Shown: positions 1 to 7,786 of the stretch, in pieces
How positions within the stretch are numbered: the first letter of the stretch is position 1
Layout: every line of letters begins with the position of its first letter
NCBI GenBank assembly: GCA_003527225.1
Contig: DPXQ01000011.1
Location: 1-24,920 of the forward strand
Length of the DNA: 24,920 nt
Source of the DNA: Rhizobium sp.
Lineage (GTDB): Bacteria > Pseudomonadota > Alphaproteobacteria > Rhizobiales > Rhizobiaceae
Reading direction: 5' to 3'
The notes under the pieces: generated by a model
The model's database searches: none
The model's input: only the letters and a program-made list of their open reading frames with translations
What the model was told of the DNA's origin: nothing
Program-made: the position numbers and the translations under genes

Positions 1-156
1 AAGAAACGCTTGCGCCGGAACGCCAGTCGCTTGGCCTGCGGATCCGATGATCGCCGATAAACCTGTCGAATAGTTCCATCAGGGAAAGGTCGGGGCTTCC
101 CTTGCCCCGAATAATTTCTAAGACTGCCGGTCCGGGGGGACGAAAGGGTATGTTGC
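1..156. other. Left edge: possible 3' end of an upstream gene plus puuD leader
   Basis: No complete gene fits here. Two plus-strand frames are open from the left edge: one stops at 48-50 (visible tail ETLAPERQSLGLRIR) and one at 58-60. Either could be the last codons of an upstream gene, and the visible residues are too few to identify a family. A hairpin at 90-110 and the puuD ribosome binding site follow. Confidence 0.3.
90..110 (+). terminator. Candidate terminator hairpin before puuD
   Basis: A perfect 7-bp inverted repeat, TCGGGGC (90-96) and GCCCCGA (104-110), with a 7-base loop, is followed by the AT-rich stretch ATAATTTCT. It would close an upstream plus-strand gene and separate it from puuD. 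The T tract is interrupted, so it may be a weak terminator or an attenuator in the puuD leader. Confidence 0.45.
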
Positions 157-1392
157 ATGTATGAATTCGCCATCGCCTGGGAATGGCTCTCCTTCGCGGT
201 GCGCTGGCTGCATGTGATTACCGCGATCGCCTGGATCGGCTCGTCCTTCTATTTCATCGCGCTGGATCTCGGCCTGGTGAAGCGCGACCACCTGCCGGTC
301 GGCGCCTATGGCGAGGAATGGCAGGTCCACGGCGGCGGCTTCTATCACATCCAGAAATACCTCGTGGCCCCCGCCACCATGCCGGAACACCTGACCTGGT
401 TCAAATGGGAAAGTTATGTCACCTGGCTCTCCGGTTTTGCCATGCTGGCCGTCGTCTATTACGGCGGGGCCGATCTCTTCCTGATTGACCGCCATGTCCT
501 TGACCTCACCCAGTGGCAGGCGATCGCGCTCTCCATCGCATCGCTCACGGTCGGCTGGGTGATCTACGACCAGCTCTGCAAGTCGCCGCTCGGCAAGAAT
601 ATCTGGGTGCTGATGGGCGTGCTCTACGTCGCGCTGATCGCCATGGCCTGGGGCTATAGCCAGGTCTTCACCGGCCGCGCCGCCTTCCTGCATCTCGGCG
701 CCTTCACCGCAACCATCATGTCGGCCAATGTCTTCCTGATCATCATCCCGAACCAGAAGATCGTCGTCGCCGATCTGATCGCCGGGCGCACGCCCGACCC
801 CAAATACGGCGTGATTGCCAAGCAGCGTTCGCTGCACAACAACTACCTGACGCTGCCCGTCATCTTCTTCATGCTGTCGAACCACTATCCGCTGGCCTTC
901 GCCACCGCCTATAACTGGGTGATCGCAGCACTTGTCTTCCTGATGGGCGTCACCATCCGCCACTGGTTCAACACCACTCATGCCCGCAAGGGACGTCCGA
1001 CCTGGACCTGGCTTGCCACCGTGCTGATCTTCATCGCCATCATATGGCTGTCGACCCTACAGAAGGCACCGGTCGAGGCGGAGGTTTCGGTCGCGCCAAG
1101 CAACCTGCGCTTCGTCGAGAATGCCCACTACGAGGCGGCCCGCGACGTCGTCATGTCGCGCTGTTCGATGTGCCATGCCGCCGAGCCGGTCTGGGAGGGA
1201 ATCGTGCGGCCACCCAAGGACGTGAAGCTGGAGACCGATGCCGAGATCGCCGCCCATGCGCGCGAGATCTACATCCAGGCCGGCCGCAGCCATGCCATGC
1301 CGCCCGGCAACATCACCGAAGTCTCGACCGAGGAGCGCGCCCTGCTGGTCGCCTGGTTCGAGAGCGCCGTAGCGGAAGGCCGGACGCAATGA
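157..1392 (+). CDS. puuD: PuuD, membrane urate oxidase (urate hydroxylase) with C-terminal cytochrome c domain
   Basis: This 411-residue protein matches the PuuD family: an integral-membrane urate oxidase fused to a cytochrome c. It oxidises urate to 5-hydroxyisourate and passes the electrons to the respiratory chain instead of making peroxide. Residues 1 to about 305 are strongly hydrophobic with roughly eight membrane segments; the first carries the motif RWLHVITAIAWIGSSFYF. After the last segment (around residues 285-300) comes a soluble domain with a CSMCH heme-c site, C336, C339 and H340. The start ATG has GAAAGGG eight bases upstream; an ATG at 150 in another frame stops at once. The stop overlaps the guaD start (ATGA). 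The 5-hydroxyisourate it makes is the substrate of uraH in the convergent operon. Identification is firm; the membrane count is by eye. Confidence 0.95.
   Translation: MYEFAIAWEWLSFAVRWLHVITAIAWIGSSFYFIALDLGLVKRDHLPVGAYGEEWQVHGGGFYHIQKYLVAPATMPEHLTWFKWESYVTWLSGFAMLAVVYYGGADLFLIDRHVLDLTQWQAIALSIASLTVGWVIYDQLCKSPLGKNIWVLMGVLYVALIAMAWGYSQVFTGRAAFLHLGAFTATIMSANVFLIIIPNQKIVVADLIAGRTPDPKYGVIAKQRSLHNNYLTLPVIFFMLSNHYPLAFATAYNWVIAALVFLMGVTIRHWFNTTHARKGRPTWTWLATVLIFIAIIWLSTLQKAPVEAEVSVAPSNLRFVENAHYEAARDVVMSRCSMCHAAEPVWEGIVRPPKDVKLETDAEIAAHAREIYIQAGRSHAMPPGNITEVSTEERALLVAWFESAVAEGRTQ
1374..1379 (+). promoter_or_regulatory. guaD ribosome binding site inside puuD
   Basis: GGAAGG ends nine bases before the ATG at 1389, which overlaps the puuD stop as ATGA. 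It supports this internal start over the long in-frame extension reaching back to 1044, and indicates translational coupling of guaD to puuD. Confidence 0.6.
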
Positions 1393-2708
1393 TGCAGATG
1401 ATCGTCCGCGGCCGTCTTTTGACATTCAAGCGCGCACCCGAAGCGGTGAATGATGCCGACAGCTACCATTACGAAAGCGATGGCGCCTTGCTGCTTGCCG
1501 ACGGGATCATATCGGCGATGGGCCCCTATGCCGAGGTCAAGGCAAAGGCGCCGATGGACGCGGTCGAAATCGACCATCGCCCGCATCTCATTATGCCGGG
1601 CTTCATCGATCCGCATCTGCATTTCCCGCAAATGCAGGTGATCGGCTCCTATGCGGGCGGTCTGCTCGAATGGCTGAACACCTATACCTTCCCGGAGGAA
1701 TGCCGCTTCGTCGAAAAGGCGCACTCCGAACGCATCGCGATGCATTTCTTCGACGAACTGCTGCGCCAGGGAACGACGACGGCGGCCGCCTACTGCACCG
1801 TCCACAAGGCCTCGGCCGACGCTTTCTTCGCCGAAAGCCTGAGGCGTGGGACGTTGATGATCGGCGGCAAGGTCATGATGGACCGCAACGCCCCGCAAGG
1901 CCTCCTGGATACCCCCGAGATGGGCTACGACGAGACCCGCGCCGTCATCGCGGAATGGCATGGGAAAGGCCGCAACCACGTGGCGATCACGCCGCGCTTC
2001 GCCATCACCTCGACGCCGGCGCAGATGGAACGCACACAGGCACTTGTCGAAGAGTTCCCCCATCTGCATATCCAGACGCATCTCTCGGAAAATCGCGACG
2101 AGATCCGCTACACCTGCGAACTCTATCCGGATGCCAGGGACTATACGGATATCTACGCCCATTACGGGCTTCTCGGGCCGAAAAGCCTGTTCGGGCATGC
2201 GATTCACCTCTCCGATCGCGAGGCCGATGCGCTGAGTGAAACGCAGTCCGTCGCCGTCCATTGCCCGACCTCCAATCTCTTCCTTGGCTCGGGGCTCTTT
2301 CCGATGAAACGGTACCAGTACCGCGAAAAGCCGCTCAGGATCGCGATTGCGACCGATATCGGTGGCGGTTCGAGTTATGCGATGCTAAAAACCATGGATG
2401 AGGCTTACAAGATCCAGCAATTGCTGGGCGAACGCCTCAATCCGCTGGAGAGCTTCTACCATATGACGCTCGGCAATGCCGAAGCCCTGTCACTAGCCGA
2501 TCGCATCGGCACGCTTGCGCCGGGGACTGACGCCGACTTCATCGTGCTCGATGCTGCGGCGACGCCGGCCATGCGGCTGCGCATGGAAACCGTGAAAACC
2601 CTTGCGGAAGAGCTGTTTCTGCTGCAAACGCTCGGCGATGACCGCTCGATCGTTGAAACCTATGTCGCCGGACGGGCCATGAAGAACATGGTCCGGGCGC
2701 CAGTCTGA
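1389..2708 (+). CDS. guaD: Guanine deaminase
   Basis: This 439-residue amidohydrolase hydrolyses guanine to xanthine and ammonia in the cytoplasm, feeding guanine into the purine pathway. The metal-dependent TIM-barrel signature is complete: PGFIDPHLHFPQ with H76 and H78, the strand motif HIQTHLSENRDE with H231 and E234, a further ligand H270 in FGHAIHL, and the metal/catalytic D323 in ATDIGGGSSYAM. FIDPHLHFPQMQVIGSYAGGLLEWL is typical of guanine deaminases as opposed to adenosine or cytosine deaminases. The frame is open back to 1044, but that part overlaps puuD in another frame and has no family match. ATG 1389 (or ATG 1392) gives the normal family length and has a good binding site. It is coupled to puuD by a 4-base overlap. 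Xanthine dehydrogenase, needed between this step and urate, lies outside the window. Confidence 0.94.
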   Translation: MMQMIVRGRLLTFKRAPEAVNDADSYHYESDGALLLADGIISAMGPYAEVKAKAPMDAVEIDHRPHLIMPGFIDPHLHFPQMQVIGSYAGGLLEWLNTYTFPEECRFVEKAHSERIAMHFFDELLRQGTTTAAAYCTVHKASADAFFAESLRRGTLMIGGKVMMDRNAPQGLLDTPEMGYDETRAVIAEWHGKGRNHVAITPRFAITSTPAQMERTQALVEEFPHLHIQTHLSENRDEIRYTCELYPDARDYTDIYAHYGLLGPKSLFGHAIHLSDREADALSETQSVAVHCPTSNLFLGSGLFPMKRYQYREKPLRIAIATDIGGGSSYAMLKTMDEAYKIQQLLGERLNPLESFYHMTLGNAEALSLADRIGTLAPGTDADFIVLDAAATPAMRLRMETVKTLAEELFLLQTLGDDRSIVETYVAGRAMKNMVRAPV

Positions 2709-2764
2709 TCTTTGGAGATGGGTCCCTGTCGAACCTTTTCCTGAATCTGCTCATCGGAACCCTG

Positions 2765-3166
2765 ATGATTTCCCTGACGGTCCCGATCCATACGTTCGGA
2801 TTGATCGGCATCACCCACGTCATGGGCTGGATCACGTCGAAGATCCGTCTTCAGGGGCATCGAAGCCGCCTTGTGGCCATGAACACCGTCGTGATCGGTA
2901 TCTTCGCGGTGCTGACGACAGAGGTCTGGCTGTGGGCCATTTGCTACCGCATCGTCGGCGCAATGCCGGATTTCTCGACCGCGCTCTATTTCGCCACCAT
3001 CACTTTTTCCACCGTCGGTTATGGCGACATTGTTCCCAGCGAAGAATGGCGCATGCTCGCCGCGCTCGAAGGCATAAACGGCTTCATGCTGATCGGCTGG
3101 TCGACGGCCTATCTTGTGGCAGCCGGCATCCGCGTCGGGCCGTTCCGCTCCGGCGAACATTTCTGA
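2765..3166 (+). CDS. Small two-pore-segment K+ channel-like membrane protein (Ion_trans_2 type)
   Basis: The 133-residue protein carries the K+ selectivity filter TVGYGD at residues 83-88, preceded by a pore helix (about 70-82) and flanked by membrane helices at about 40-62 and 100-122. An additional hydrophobic segment sits at the very N-terminus. No RCK/TrkA-N or cyclic-nucleotide domain is attached. The ATG at 2765 cuts into that first helix and has only a weak GGAA upstream. An in-frame CTG at 2726 would add 13 residues (LSNLFLNLLIGTL), completing the helix, and has GGAG eight bases upstream, so the true start may be there. The gene lies 56 bases after guaD on the same strand and may be cotranscribed; a link to purine use is not evident. 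Ion selectivity is inferred from the filter. Confidence 0.82.
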   Translation: MISLTVPIHTFGLIGITHVMGWITSKIRLQGHRSRLVAMNTVVIGIFAVLTTEVWLWAICYRIVGAMPDFSTALYFATITFSTVGYGDIVPSEEWRMLAALEGINGFMLIGWSTAYLVAAGIRVGPFRSGEHF

Positions 3167-3202
3167 GCTAATGATCCTCACATTTCCGAAGGGTAGGTGA
3201 CC

Positions 3203-4348
3203 GTGTCTCGCATTGTCGAAATCGCAGATCTGAAGGCGCTGGCCAAGCGCCGCGTTCCGAAGCTTTTCTTCGACTATGCAGACAGCGGCGCCTATACGGA
3301 ATCGACCTACCGCGCCAACGAGTCCGATTTTTCGCGCATCAAGCTCCGTCAGCGGGTCATGGTCGACATGAGCGGACGATCGCTTGAGACGACAATGATC
3401 GGCCAGAAGGTTTCCATGCCGGTTGCTCTCGCCCCGACAGGTCTGACCGGCATGCAGTTTGCCGATGGCGAAATGCTCGCGGCCCGAGCAGCGGAAGAAT
3501 TCGGCGTACCGTTCACCCTTTCCACGATGAGCATCTGCTCGATCGAGGACGTCGCCTCGGTCACCACCAAGCCCTTCTGGTTCCAGCTTTACGTCATGCG
3601 CGACCGCGATTTCGTCCGCGACCTGATCGACCGGGCCAAGGCCGCGAATTGCTCGGCTCTCGTGCTGACCGCCGACCTGCAGATTCTCGGCCAGCGTCAC
3701 AAGGATATCCGCAACGGCCTCTCCGCACCGCCGCGCCTGACGCCGAAACATCTCTGGCAAATGGCGACGCGTCCGCGCTGGTGCTGGAATATGTTGCAGA
3801 CCAGCCGCCGCACGTTCCGCAACATACACGGCCATGCCAAGAGCGTGACCGATCTCGCCTCGCTCAACGCATGGACCATGGAGCAGTTCGATCCGCAGCT
3901 CTCATGGAAGGACGTCGGGTGGATCAAGGAGCGCTGGGGCGGCCCCTTGATCATCAAGGGCATTCTCGATGTCGAGGACGCGAACATGGCGGCCGAAACC
4001 GGGGCAGATGCAATCGTCGTTTCGAACCACGGTGGCCGACAGCTCGATAGTGCGCATTCCTCCATTTCCATGCTGCCGAGGATCGTCGACGCGGTCGGCG
4101 ACCGGATCGAGGTTCACCTCGATGGCGGCATCCGCTCCGGCCAGGACGTGCTGAAAGCGGTCGCTCTGGGAGCGAAGGGAACCTTCATCGGCCGGCCCTT
4201 CCTCTATGGCCTCGGCGCCATGGGCAAGCCGGGCGTCACACTGGCTCTCGACATCATCCGCAAGGAAATGGATGTCACCATGGCGCTTTGCGGCAAGCGG
4301 AAAATCGGCGACATCAATCGGGACATCATTGCGGAATCGCCGTTCTAG
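3203..4348 (+). CDS. lldD: FMN-dependent alpha-hydroxy-acid dehydrogenase, L-lactate dehydrogenase (LldD) family
   Basis: This 381-residue protein belongs to the family of L-lactate dehydrogenase (quinone/cytochrome), glycolate oxidase and flavocytochrome b2. It oxidises an L-2-hydroxy acid to the 2-oxo acid using FMN. Visible signatures: FDYADSGAYTESTYRAN near the N-terminus, the barrel strand LTADLQILGQRHKDIRNGLSAPP, the flavin-binding lysine region IIKGIL, and the active-site block SNHGGRQLD with the catalytic base histidine at codon 4028-4030, then the phosphate-binding DGGIRSG and GRPFLYG. A GTG at 3197 is also in frame, but GTG 3203 is better spaced from GAAGGG (3188-3193). It ends 22 bases from uraH, converging on it. 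The substrate cannot be decided from sequence; lactate is the default, and glycolate is possible given the glyoxylate-producing pathway next door. Confidence 0.88.
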   Translation: MSRIVEIADLKALAKRRVPKLFFDYADSGAYTESTYRANESDFSRIKLRQRVMVDMSGRSLETTMIGQKVSMPVALAPTGLTGMQFADGEMLAARAAEEFGVPFTLSTMSICSIEDVASVTTKPFWFQLYVMRDRDFVRDLIDRAKAANCSALVLTADLQILGQRHKDIRNGLSAPPRLTPKHLWQMATRPRWCWNMLQTSRRTFRNIHGHAKSVTDLASLNAWTMEQFDPQLSWKDVGWIKERWGGPLIIKGILDVEDANMAAETGADAIVVSNHGGRQLDSAHSSISMLPRIVDAVGDRIEVHLDGGIRSGQDVLKAVALGAKGTFIGRPFLYGLGAMGKPGVTLALDIIRKEMDVTMALCGKRKIGDINRDIIAESPF

Positions 4349-4353
4349 AACGG
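4340..4353. repeat. Perfect 14-base palindrome at the lldD/uraH junction
   Basis: CCGTTCTAGAACGG reads the same on both strands and contains the lldD stop codon TAG. It sits in the short space where lldD and uraH converge, followed on the plus strand by TTTC. It could fold as a 5-bp stem with a CTAG loop and act as a weak two-way transcription end, but it lacks a real T tract. Confidence 0.4.
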
Positions 4354-4370
4354 TTTCAACACCGCGTTCC

Positions 4371-4727
4371 CTAGCTTCCGCGATAGGTGGAATAGCCGTA
4401 GGGCGATAACAGTAACGGCACGTGATAATGAGCCTCCGTATCGCTAATGCCGAAGCGGATCGGGATCACGTCGAGAAACGGCGGCTCAGTCAGCAGTGCC
4501 CCCTGGGCCCGCAGATAGTCGCCGGCGTGGAACAGCAGTTCGTACTGCCCGGACCGGAACGCTTCGCCCTTGAGGATCGGCCCGCCGTCGACGCGTCCAT
4601 CCGAATTGGTGAAGACCGTGGAGATGATTTCCGCTTCCTCGCCGTTCATGCGCACAAGCTGGATTCTCATGCCCTCGGCTGGTTTGCCAAGCGCGGTGTC
4701 AAGCACATGGGTTGTCAGACCGGTCAT
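4371..4727 (-). CDS. uraH: 5-hydroxyisourate hydrolase (transthyretin-like)
   Basis: This 118-residue protein hydrolyses 5-hydroxyisourate, the PuuD product, to OHCU. It shows the full transthyretin-like HIU hydrolase signature: N-terminal [14 protein letters not shown] with H7, the SDGRVDGG segment with R45, [19 protein letters not shown] at the end with H102, and the diagnostic C-terminal YRGS (115-118). Length equals the family norm. There is no signal peptide, so it is cytoplasmic. It is the last gene of the minus-strand operon; its ATG overlaps the allA stop by four bases (ATGA), implying translational coupling. Confidence 0.96.
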   Translation of the reverse strand: MTGLTTHVLDTALGKPAEGMRIQLVRMNGEEAEIISTVFTNSDGRVDGGPILKGEAFRSGQYELLFHAGDYLRAQGALLTEPPFLDVIPIRFGISDTEAHYHVPLLLSPYGYSTYRGS

Positions 4728-5224
4728 AGGTGCGGCTCCAGGATCAGGTAGGGGACGTCGAAGAAGTATTCTTCCAGATTGTTTCCGGGTCCGTCACGAT
4801 CGGCAACCAGAAAATCGCTGGGCTCACCGATCGCCATCAAGGGATGATGCCAGGCATTGCGGCGGTAGTTCACACCCTGGTCGCCGCGCGCGAGAAAGAT
4901 CCGGGGCCGCGCCGGTTTCCCGTCCATATCCTCGGAAACCGCCACGAGAAACGGTCTGCCCGAAAGCGGCGAAAAACTCTGGCTGCCCTGTGGATGGCGT
5001 TCCATCATGCCGATTTCATAGGGGAAATCCCGCGGCTGCCCGCGAAAGATGCTCAGGATCACGCGCGCACCCTCGCCCAGGGCCTCGGGCGCACAAAGGG
5101 CATGGAAGCGCTCCGTGGTGCCGCCATTGATGAGGCGCATCCTGGCCGGATCGGCCTCGATAACCTCGCCGAAGGGCGAAAATGCGTCCGCAGTCAGCGG
5201 CTCGATGACAAGCCTGTCGGCCAT
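4724..5224 (-). CDS. allA: Ureidoglycolate lyase
   Basis: This 166-residue cupin-fold enzyme cleaves ureidoglycolate to glyoxylate and urea, the last step of the pathway encoded here. Visible family motifs are FSPFGEVIE near the start, the metal/active-site region [13 protein letters not shown] (75-87), [13 protein letters not shown] (117-129) and [10 protein letters not shown] near the end. The frame extends about 53 codons upstream, but that region is the end of alc. The ATG at 5224 gives [20 protein letters not shown], the standard N-terminus, and overlaps the alc stop by one base (TGATG). Its 3' end overlaps uraH by four bases. It appears complete. Confidence 0.95.
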   Translation of the reverse strand: MADRLVIEPLTADAFSPFGEVIEADPARMRLINGGTTERFHALCAPEALGEGARVILSIFRGQPRDFPYEIGMMERHPQGSQSFSPLSGRPFLVAVSEDMDGKPARPRIFLARGDQGVNYRRNAWHHPLMAIGEPSDFLVADRDGPGNNLEEYFFDVPYLILEPHL

Positions 5225-6246
5225 CAATTCTTGACCCCATAGAGACGCAGGCGCATGACGCCGCCATCCGGATGCATCGCAAAGCGCACATGGGTAACGG
5301 GCCCGATATCGGAGACCGCAGTGCCCGAAAACTCGTGCTCGCGATCCATTTCCAGCTTCTGCCGGCTGAGAATCGGCTTCCATCTCTCCGATGCAGCGAC
5401 TTCCGCTTCGCCGAACGTGTCTCCAGCGTCCGGCAGACAGGCGCCAAGCAGTTCGCAGGTGTCGGGATAGTTGCCCTTGAAAAAATGCGTGTCGACGATC
5501 ACGCGCTTGATCAGCCCGGGATGGCCGAGGCGGATGATCGCCCAGTCATGACCCGGACCGCGCCGACGCTTGGTCTCCCAGCCGTCGCCCATGTTGAGGC
5601 CGCGGCCGGGCCCGAGCATCTTGTCGGGATGGCCATAATGGGCGTCCGACCAGGCGAGCGCCTTAGCGCCGTGGAAGATGTAGGCAAGATCGAGTTCCTG
5701 CTCCTCGCCAACCTTCGACCAGTCGAAATGCGCAGCACCATAAACGCGCAGTCGCGCCACGCCGCCATCCGGATAGATGTGCAGGCGAAGATGCGTCCAG
5801 ACCTTGTCGCGGTCAGCATTCTCGAAGAAATGCTGGGCGCTCGGCCCAAGCGCCGCCTTGGGCAACAGCTCCATCCATTCGGTGGCGTCGGTCGGATCGC
5901 CGTCGGCCACGAAAGCTGCCTCGATCGAGCAATGCGGCGGATAGTTGCCGGTGAAGAAACGCGTGTCGACATCGAAGCCAAAGATCCGGCCCGGCATGGC
6001 GAGCCGGATGACAGCCCAGTCATGGCCGGGCACGCGCTTTCGGCGGCTCTCCCAGCCGTCCATGTACTTGCCGTTGTCGTCGTAGAGATCGGGGTCGAAT
6101 GTCGCCGGATCGTCGTTCAGCATGCGCGAGAGCGGCGCGAAGAACTCGTCCGTCGAAAAGATGCCCTTGGCGCCGAGACGGGCGGAGGCGAGGTTGATAG
6201 CGCCTGCGGCAAACTCGGGCAGGACCACGGTAGAGATTTCGGGCAT
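5224..6246 (-). CDS. alc: Allantoicase
   Basis: This 340-residue protein hydrolyses allantoate to ureidoglycolate and urea. It is built of two homologous allantoicase domains that can be aligned by eye: [19 protein letters not shown] at 64-82 repeats as [19 protein letters not shown] at 222-240, followed in each copy by an (F)FxGNYP motif. [14 protein letters not shown] similarly matches [14 protein letters not shown] near the C-terminus. The double-domain layout and length are normal for the family. The ATG at 6246 ([21 protein letters not shown]) is preferred over an upstream in-frame extension that overlaps uraD. It is one base after the uraD stop and overlaps allA by one base. Confidence 0.95.
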   Translation of the reverse strand: MPEISTVVLPEFAAGAINLASARLGAKGIFSTDEFFAPLSRMLNDDPATFDPDLYDDNGKYMDGWESRRKRVPGHDWAVIRLAMPGRIFGFDVDTRFFTGNYPPHCSIEAAFVADGDPTDATEWMELLPKAALGPSAQHFFENADRDKVWTHLRLHIYPDGGVARLRVYGAAHFDWSKVGEEQELDLAYIFHGAKALAWSDAHYGHPDKMLGPGRGLNMGDGWETKRRRGPGHDWAIIRLGHPGLIKRVIVDTHFFKGNYPDTCELLGACLPDAGDTFGEAEVAASERWKPILSRQKLEMDREHEFSGTAVSDIGPVTHVRFAMHPDGGVMRLRLYGVKN

Positions 6247-6247
6247 G

Positions 6248-6748
6248 TCAGCTGTTCTCCGGTAGAAGGCTTTCGAGGCGAAGCCGGGCAATCTTCTCGA
6301 CCTGCGCGCAAGCCGTGTCGAATTCCGTCTCGCGGCTGTTGTCGATCCGCGCCTCGAAGGCGGCAAGAATATCGTCCTTCGTCAGCCCCTTCACGGCGAT
6401 GATGAAGGGAAACCCGAACTTCTCGGTATAGGCATTGTTGAACGCGGTGAAACGGGCGTGCTCTTGCGCAGAAAGCCGATCGAGCCCCGCGCCTGCCTGC
6501 TCCTTGCGGCTGTCCTCGGTCAGTTCGCCGGCGATCGCCAGCTTGCCGGCAAGATCCGGATGGGCGCGCAAGACGCCGAGCCGTTCCTCGGGGCTCGCTT
6601 TGCGGAACATTTCGCAAAGGGCAGAATGGACGCCGGATGCCGTCAGCGGCTCCACGACCAGGCCGGCGTCATGGGCCCGCTCGGCGATGAATGGCGAGTG
6701 TTCGAACACGCCGCCGAATCGGCTGACAAAGTCTTCGCGCGTCATCAT
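6248..6748 (-). CDS. uraD: OHCU decarboxylase
   Basis: This 166-residue protein decarboxylates 2-oxo-4-hydroxy-4-carboxy-5-ureidoimidazoline (OHCU) to S-allantoin, so the uricase product ends as the right enantiomer. Family motifs are VLRAHPDLAGKLA with the catalytic H63, the following SRKEQAGAGLD (E83, Q84), FTAFNNAYTEKFGFPFIIAVKG and the helical C-terminus. Two consecutive ATGs (6748 and 6745) are possible starts. It begins one base after the puuE stop and ends one base before the alc start, placing it firmly in the operon. Confidence 0.95.
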   Translation of the reverse strand: MMTREDFVSRFGGVFEHSPFIAERAHDAGLVVEPLTASGVHSALCEMFRKASPEERLGVLRAHPDLAGKLAIAGELTEDSRKEQAGAGLDRLSAQEHARFTAFNNAYTEKFGFPFIIAVKGLTKDDILAAFEARIDNSRETEFDTACAQVEKIARLRLESLLPENS

Positions 6749-6749
6749 C

Positions 6750-7673
6750 TCAGATCGTTTCCGGCTTGTGGTGCTTGTGCCAGTGCTCGGCGATCTCGAT
6801 GCGCTTCGGGATCCAGACCTTTTCGTGGCTTGTCACGTAGTCGACGAAGCGCGCGAGCGCGGCCGCGCGGCCCGGTCGGCCAACGAGACGGCAGTGGAGG
6901 CCGACAGACATCATTTTCGCGCTGCCGGCCTTGCCTTCCGCATACAGCACGTCGAACGTGTCCTTCAGATAGGTGAAGAACTGGTCGCCGGAATTGAAGC
7001 CCTGGGGCGTGGCGAAACGCATGTCGTTGGCTTCGAGCGTATAGGGAACAATGAGGAAAGGCTTGCGGTCGACGCCCTTCACCCAGTAGGGCAGATCGTC
7101 GGCGTAACTGTCGGAGGAATAGAGGAAACCGCCCTCCTCCATCACCAGCTTCAGGGTGTTGTTCGACGGCTTGCCCTGGTACATGCCGAGCGGATGCGAG
7201 CCCGTCAGTTCCTTGTGCAGGCGCACGGCCTCGAAAATGTGTTGGCGCTCGAGTTCTTCCGGGAAATCCTTGTATTCCAGCCAGCGATAGCCGTGGCTGG
7301 CGATCTCCCAGCCGGCTTCCTTCATCGCAGCGACCGCTTCCGGATTGCGCGCCATGGCCAGCGTCACACCGTAGACCGTGACAGGCACCTTGCGCTCGGT
7401 GAACATCCGCCACAGCCGCCAGAACCCGGCGCGGGAACCGTACTCGTAAATCGATTCCATGTTGAGATTGCGCTTGCCCGGCCAGGGCTGCGCGCCGACG
7501 ATCTCAGAAAGCAGGCATTCTGATGCCGGGTCGCCGTCGAGGATCGAGCTTTCGCCGCCCTCTTCATAATTGACGACGAACTGCACGGCGATACGGGCAT
7601 CGCCCGGCCATTTCGGATCGGGCGCGGTCCGACCATATCCGACAAGGTCGCGCGGGTAGTTGTCATTCAACAT
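6750..7673 (-). CDS. puuE: Allantoinase PuuE (polysaccharide-deacetylase fold)
   Basis: This 307-residue protein opens the allantoin ring to give allantoate. It belongs to the metal-independent PuuE type, which uses the NodB/polysaccharide deacetylase barrel rather than the amidohydrolase fold of AllB. Visible are MLNDNYPRDLVGYGRTAPDPKWPGDARIAVQF, a PuuE-type N-terminus, the NYEEGGE motif (35-41) and ASHGYRW (125-131). The frame is open upstream to 7718, but ATG 7673 is preceded by a well placed AAGGTGA and gives the standard length. It heads the five-gene operon puuE-uraD-alc-allA-uraH, in which adjacent genes are separated by one base or overlap. Confidence 0.95.
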   Translation of the reverse strand: MLNDNYPRDLVGYGRTAPDPKWPGDARIAVQFVVNYEEGGESSILDGDPASECLLSEIVGAQPWPGKRNLNMESIYEYGSRAGFWRLWRMFTERKVPVTVYGVTLAMARNPEAVAAMKEAGWEIASHGYRWLEYKDFPEELERQHIFEAVRLHKELTGSHPLGMYQGKPSNNTLKLVMEEGGFLYSSDSYADDLPYWVKGVDRKPFLIVPYTLEANDMRFATPQGFNSGDQFFTYLKDTFDVLYAEGKAGSAKMMSVGLHCRLVGRPGRAAALARFVDYVTSHEKVWIPKRIEIAEHWHKHHKPETI

Positions 7674-7753
7674 CAAATCACCTTGGGTCCTGCTGCCATG
7701 AACGGTAAGCATGGACACAAGTGATGTCGAGATGGAAATGATGCGGAAGTACG

Positions 7754-7771
7754 CTGCCCTCTTCAGGGCAG
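7754..7771 (-). terminator. Hairpin between the DUF1045 gene and puuE
   Basis: CTGCCCT (7754-7760) and AGGGCAG (7765-7771) form a perfect 7-bp stem around a four-base loop, 15 bases past the DUF1045 stop on the minus strand. It lacks a clear T run, so it may be a weak terminator, a pause site or a transcript-stabilising structure. It hints that puuE has its own promoter in the roughly 80 bases that follow. Confidence 0.45.
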
Positions 7772-7786
7772 TGGGTCGCTACGCCG

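Noticed and set aside
1044..1388. Long N-terminal extension of guaD
   Set aside because: It overlaps the heme-c domain of puuD in another frame and is not part of guanine deaminases. The ATGA start at 1389 has a good ribosome site.
2660..3835. 391-codon minus-strand frame across the channel and lldD
   Set aside because: It covers two genes with clear sense motifs (TVGYGD, SNHGGRQLD). The translation looks like a GC-rich shadow.
5272..6402. 376-codon plus-strand frame opposite alc
   Set aside because: Allantoicase on the minus strand has full motifs; the opposite frame has no family pattern and runs past gene borders.
7696..7714. CCATG/CATGG inverted pair upstream of puuE as an operator
   Set aside because: The arms are only five bases and built on the self-complementary CATG, so chance occurrence is likely.
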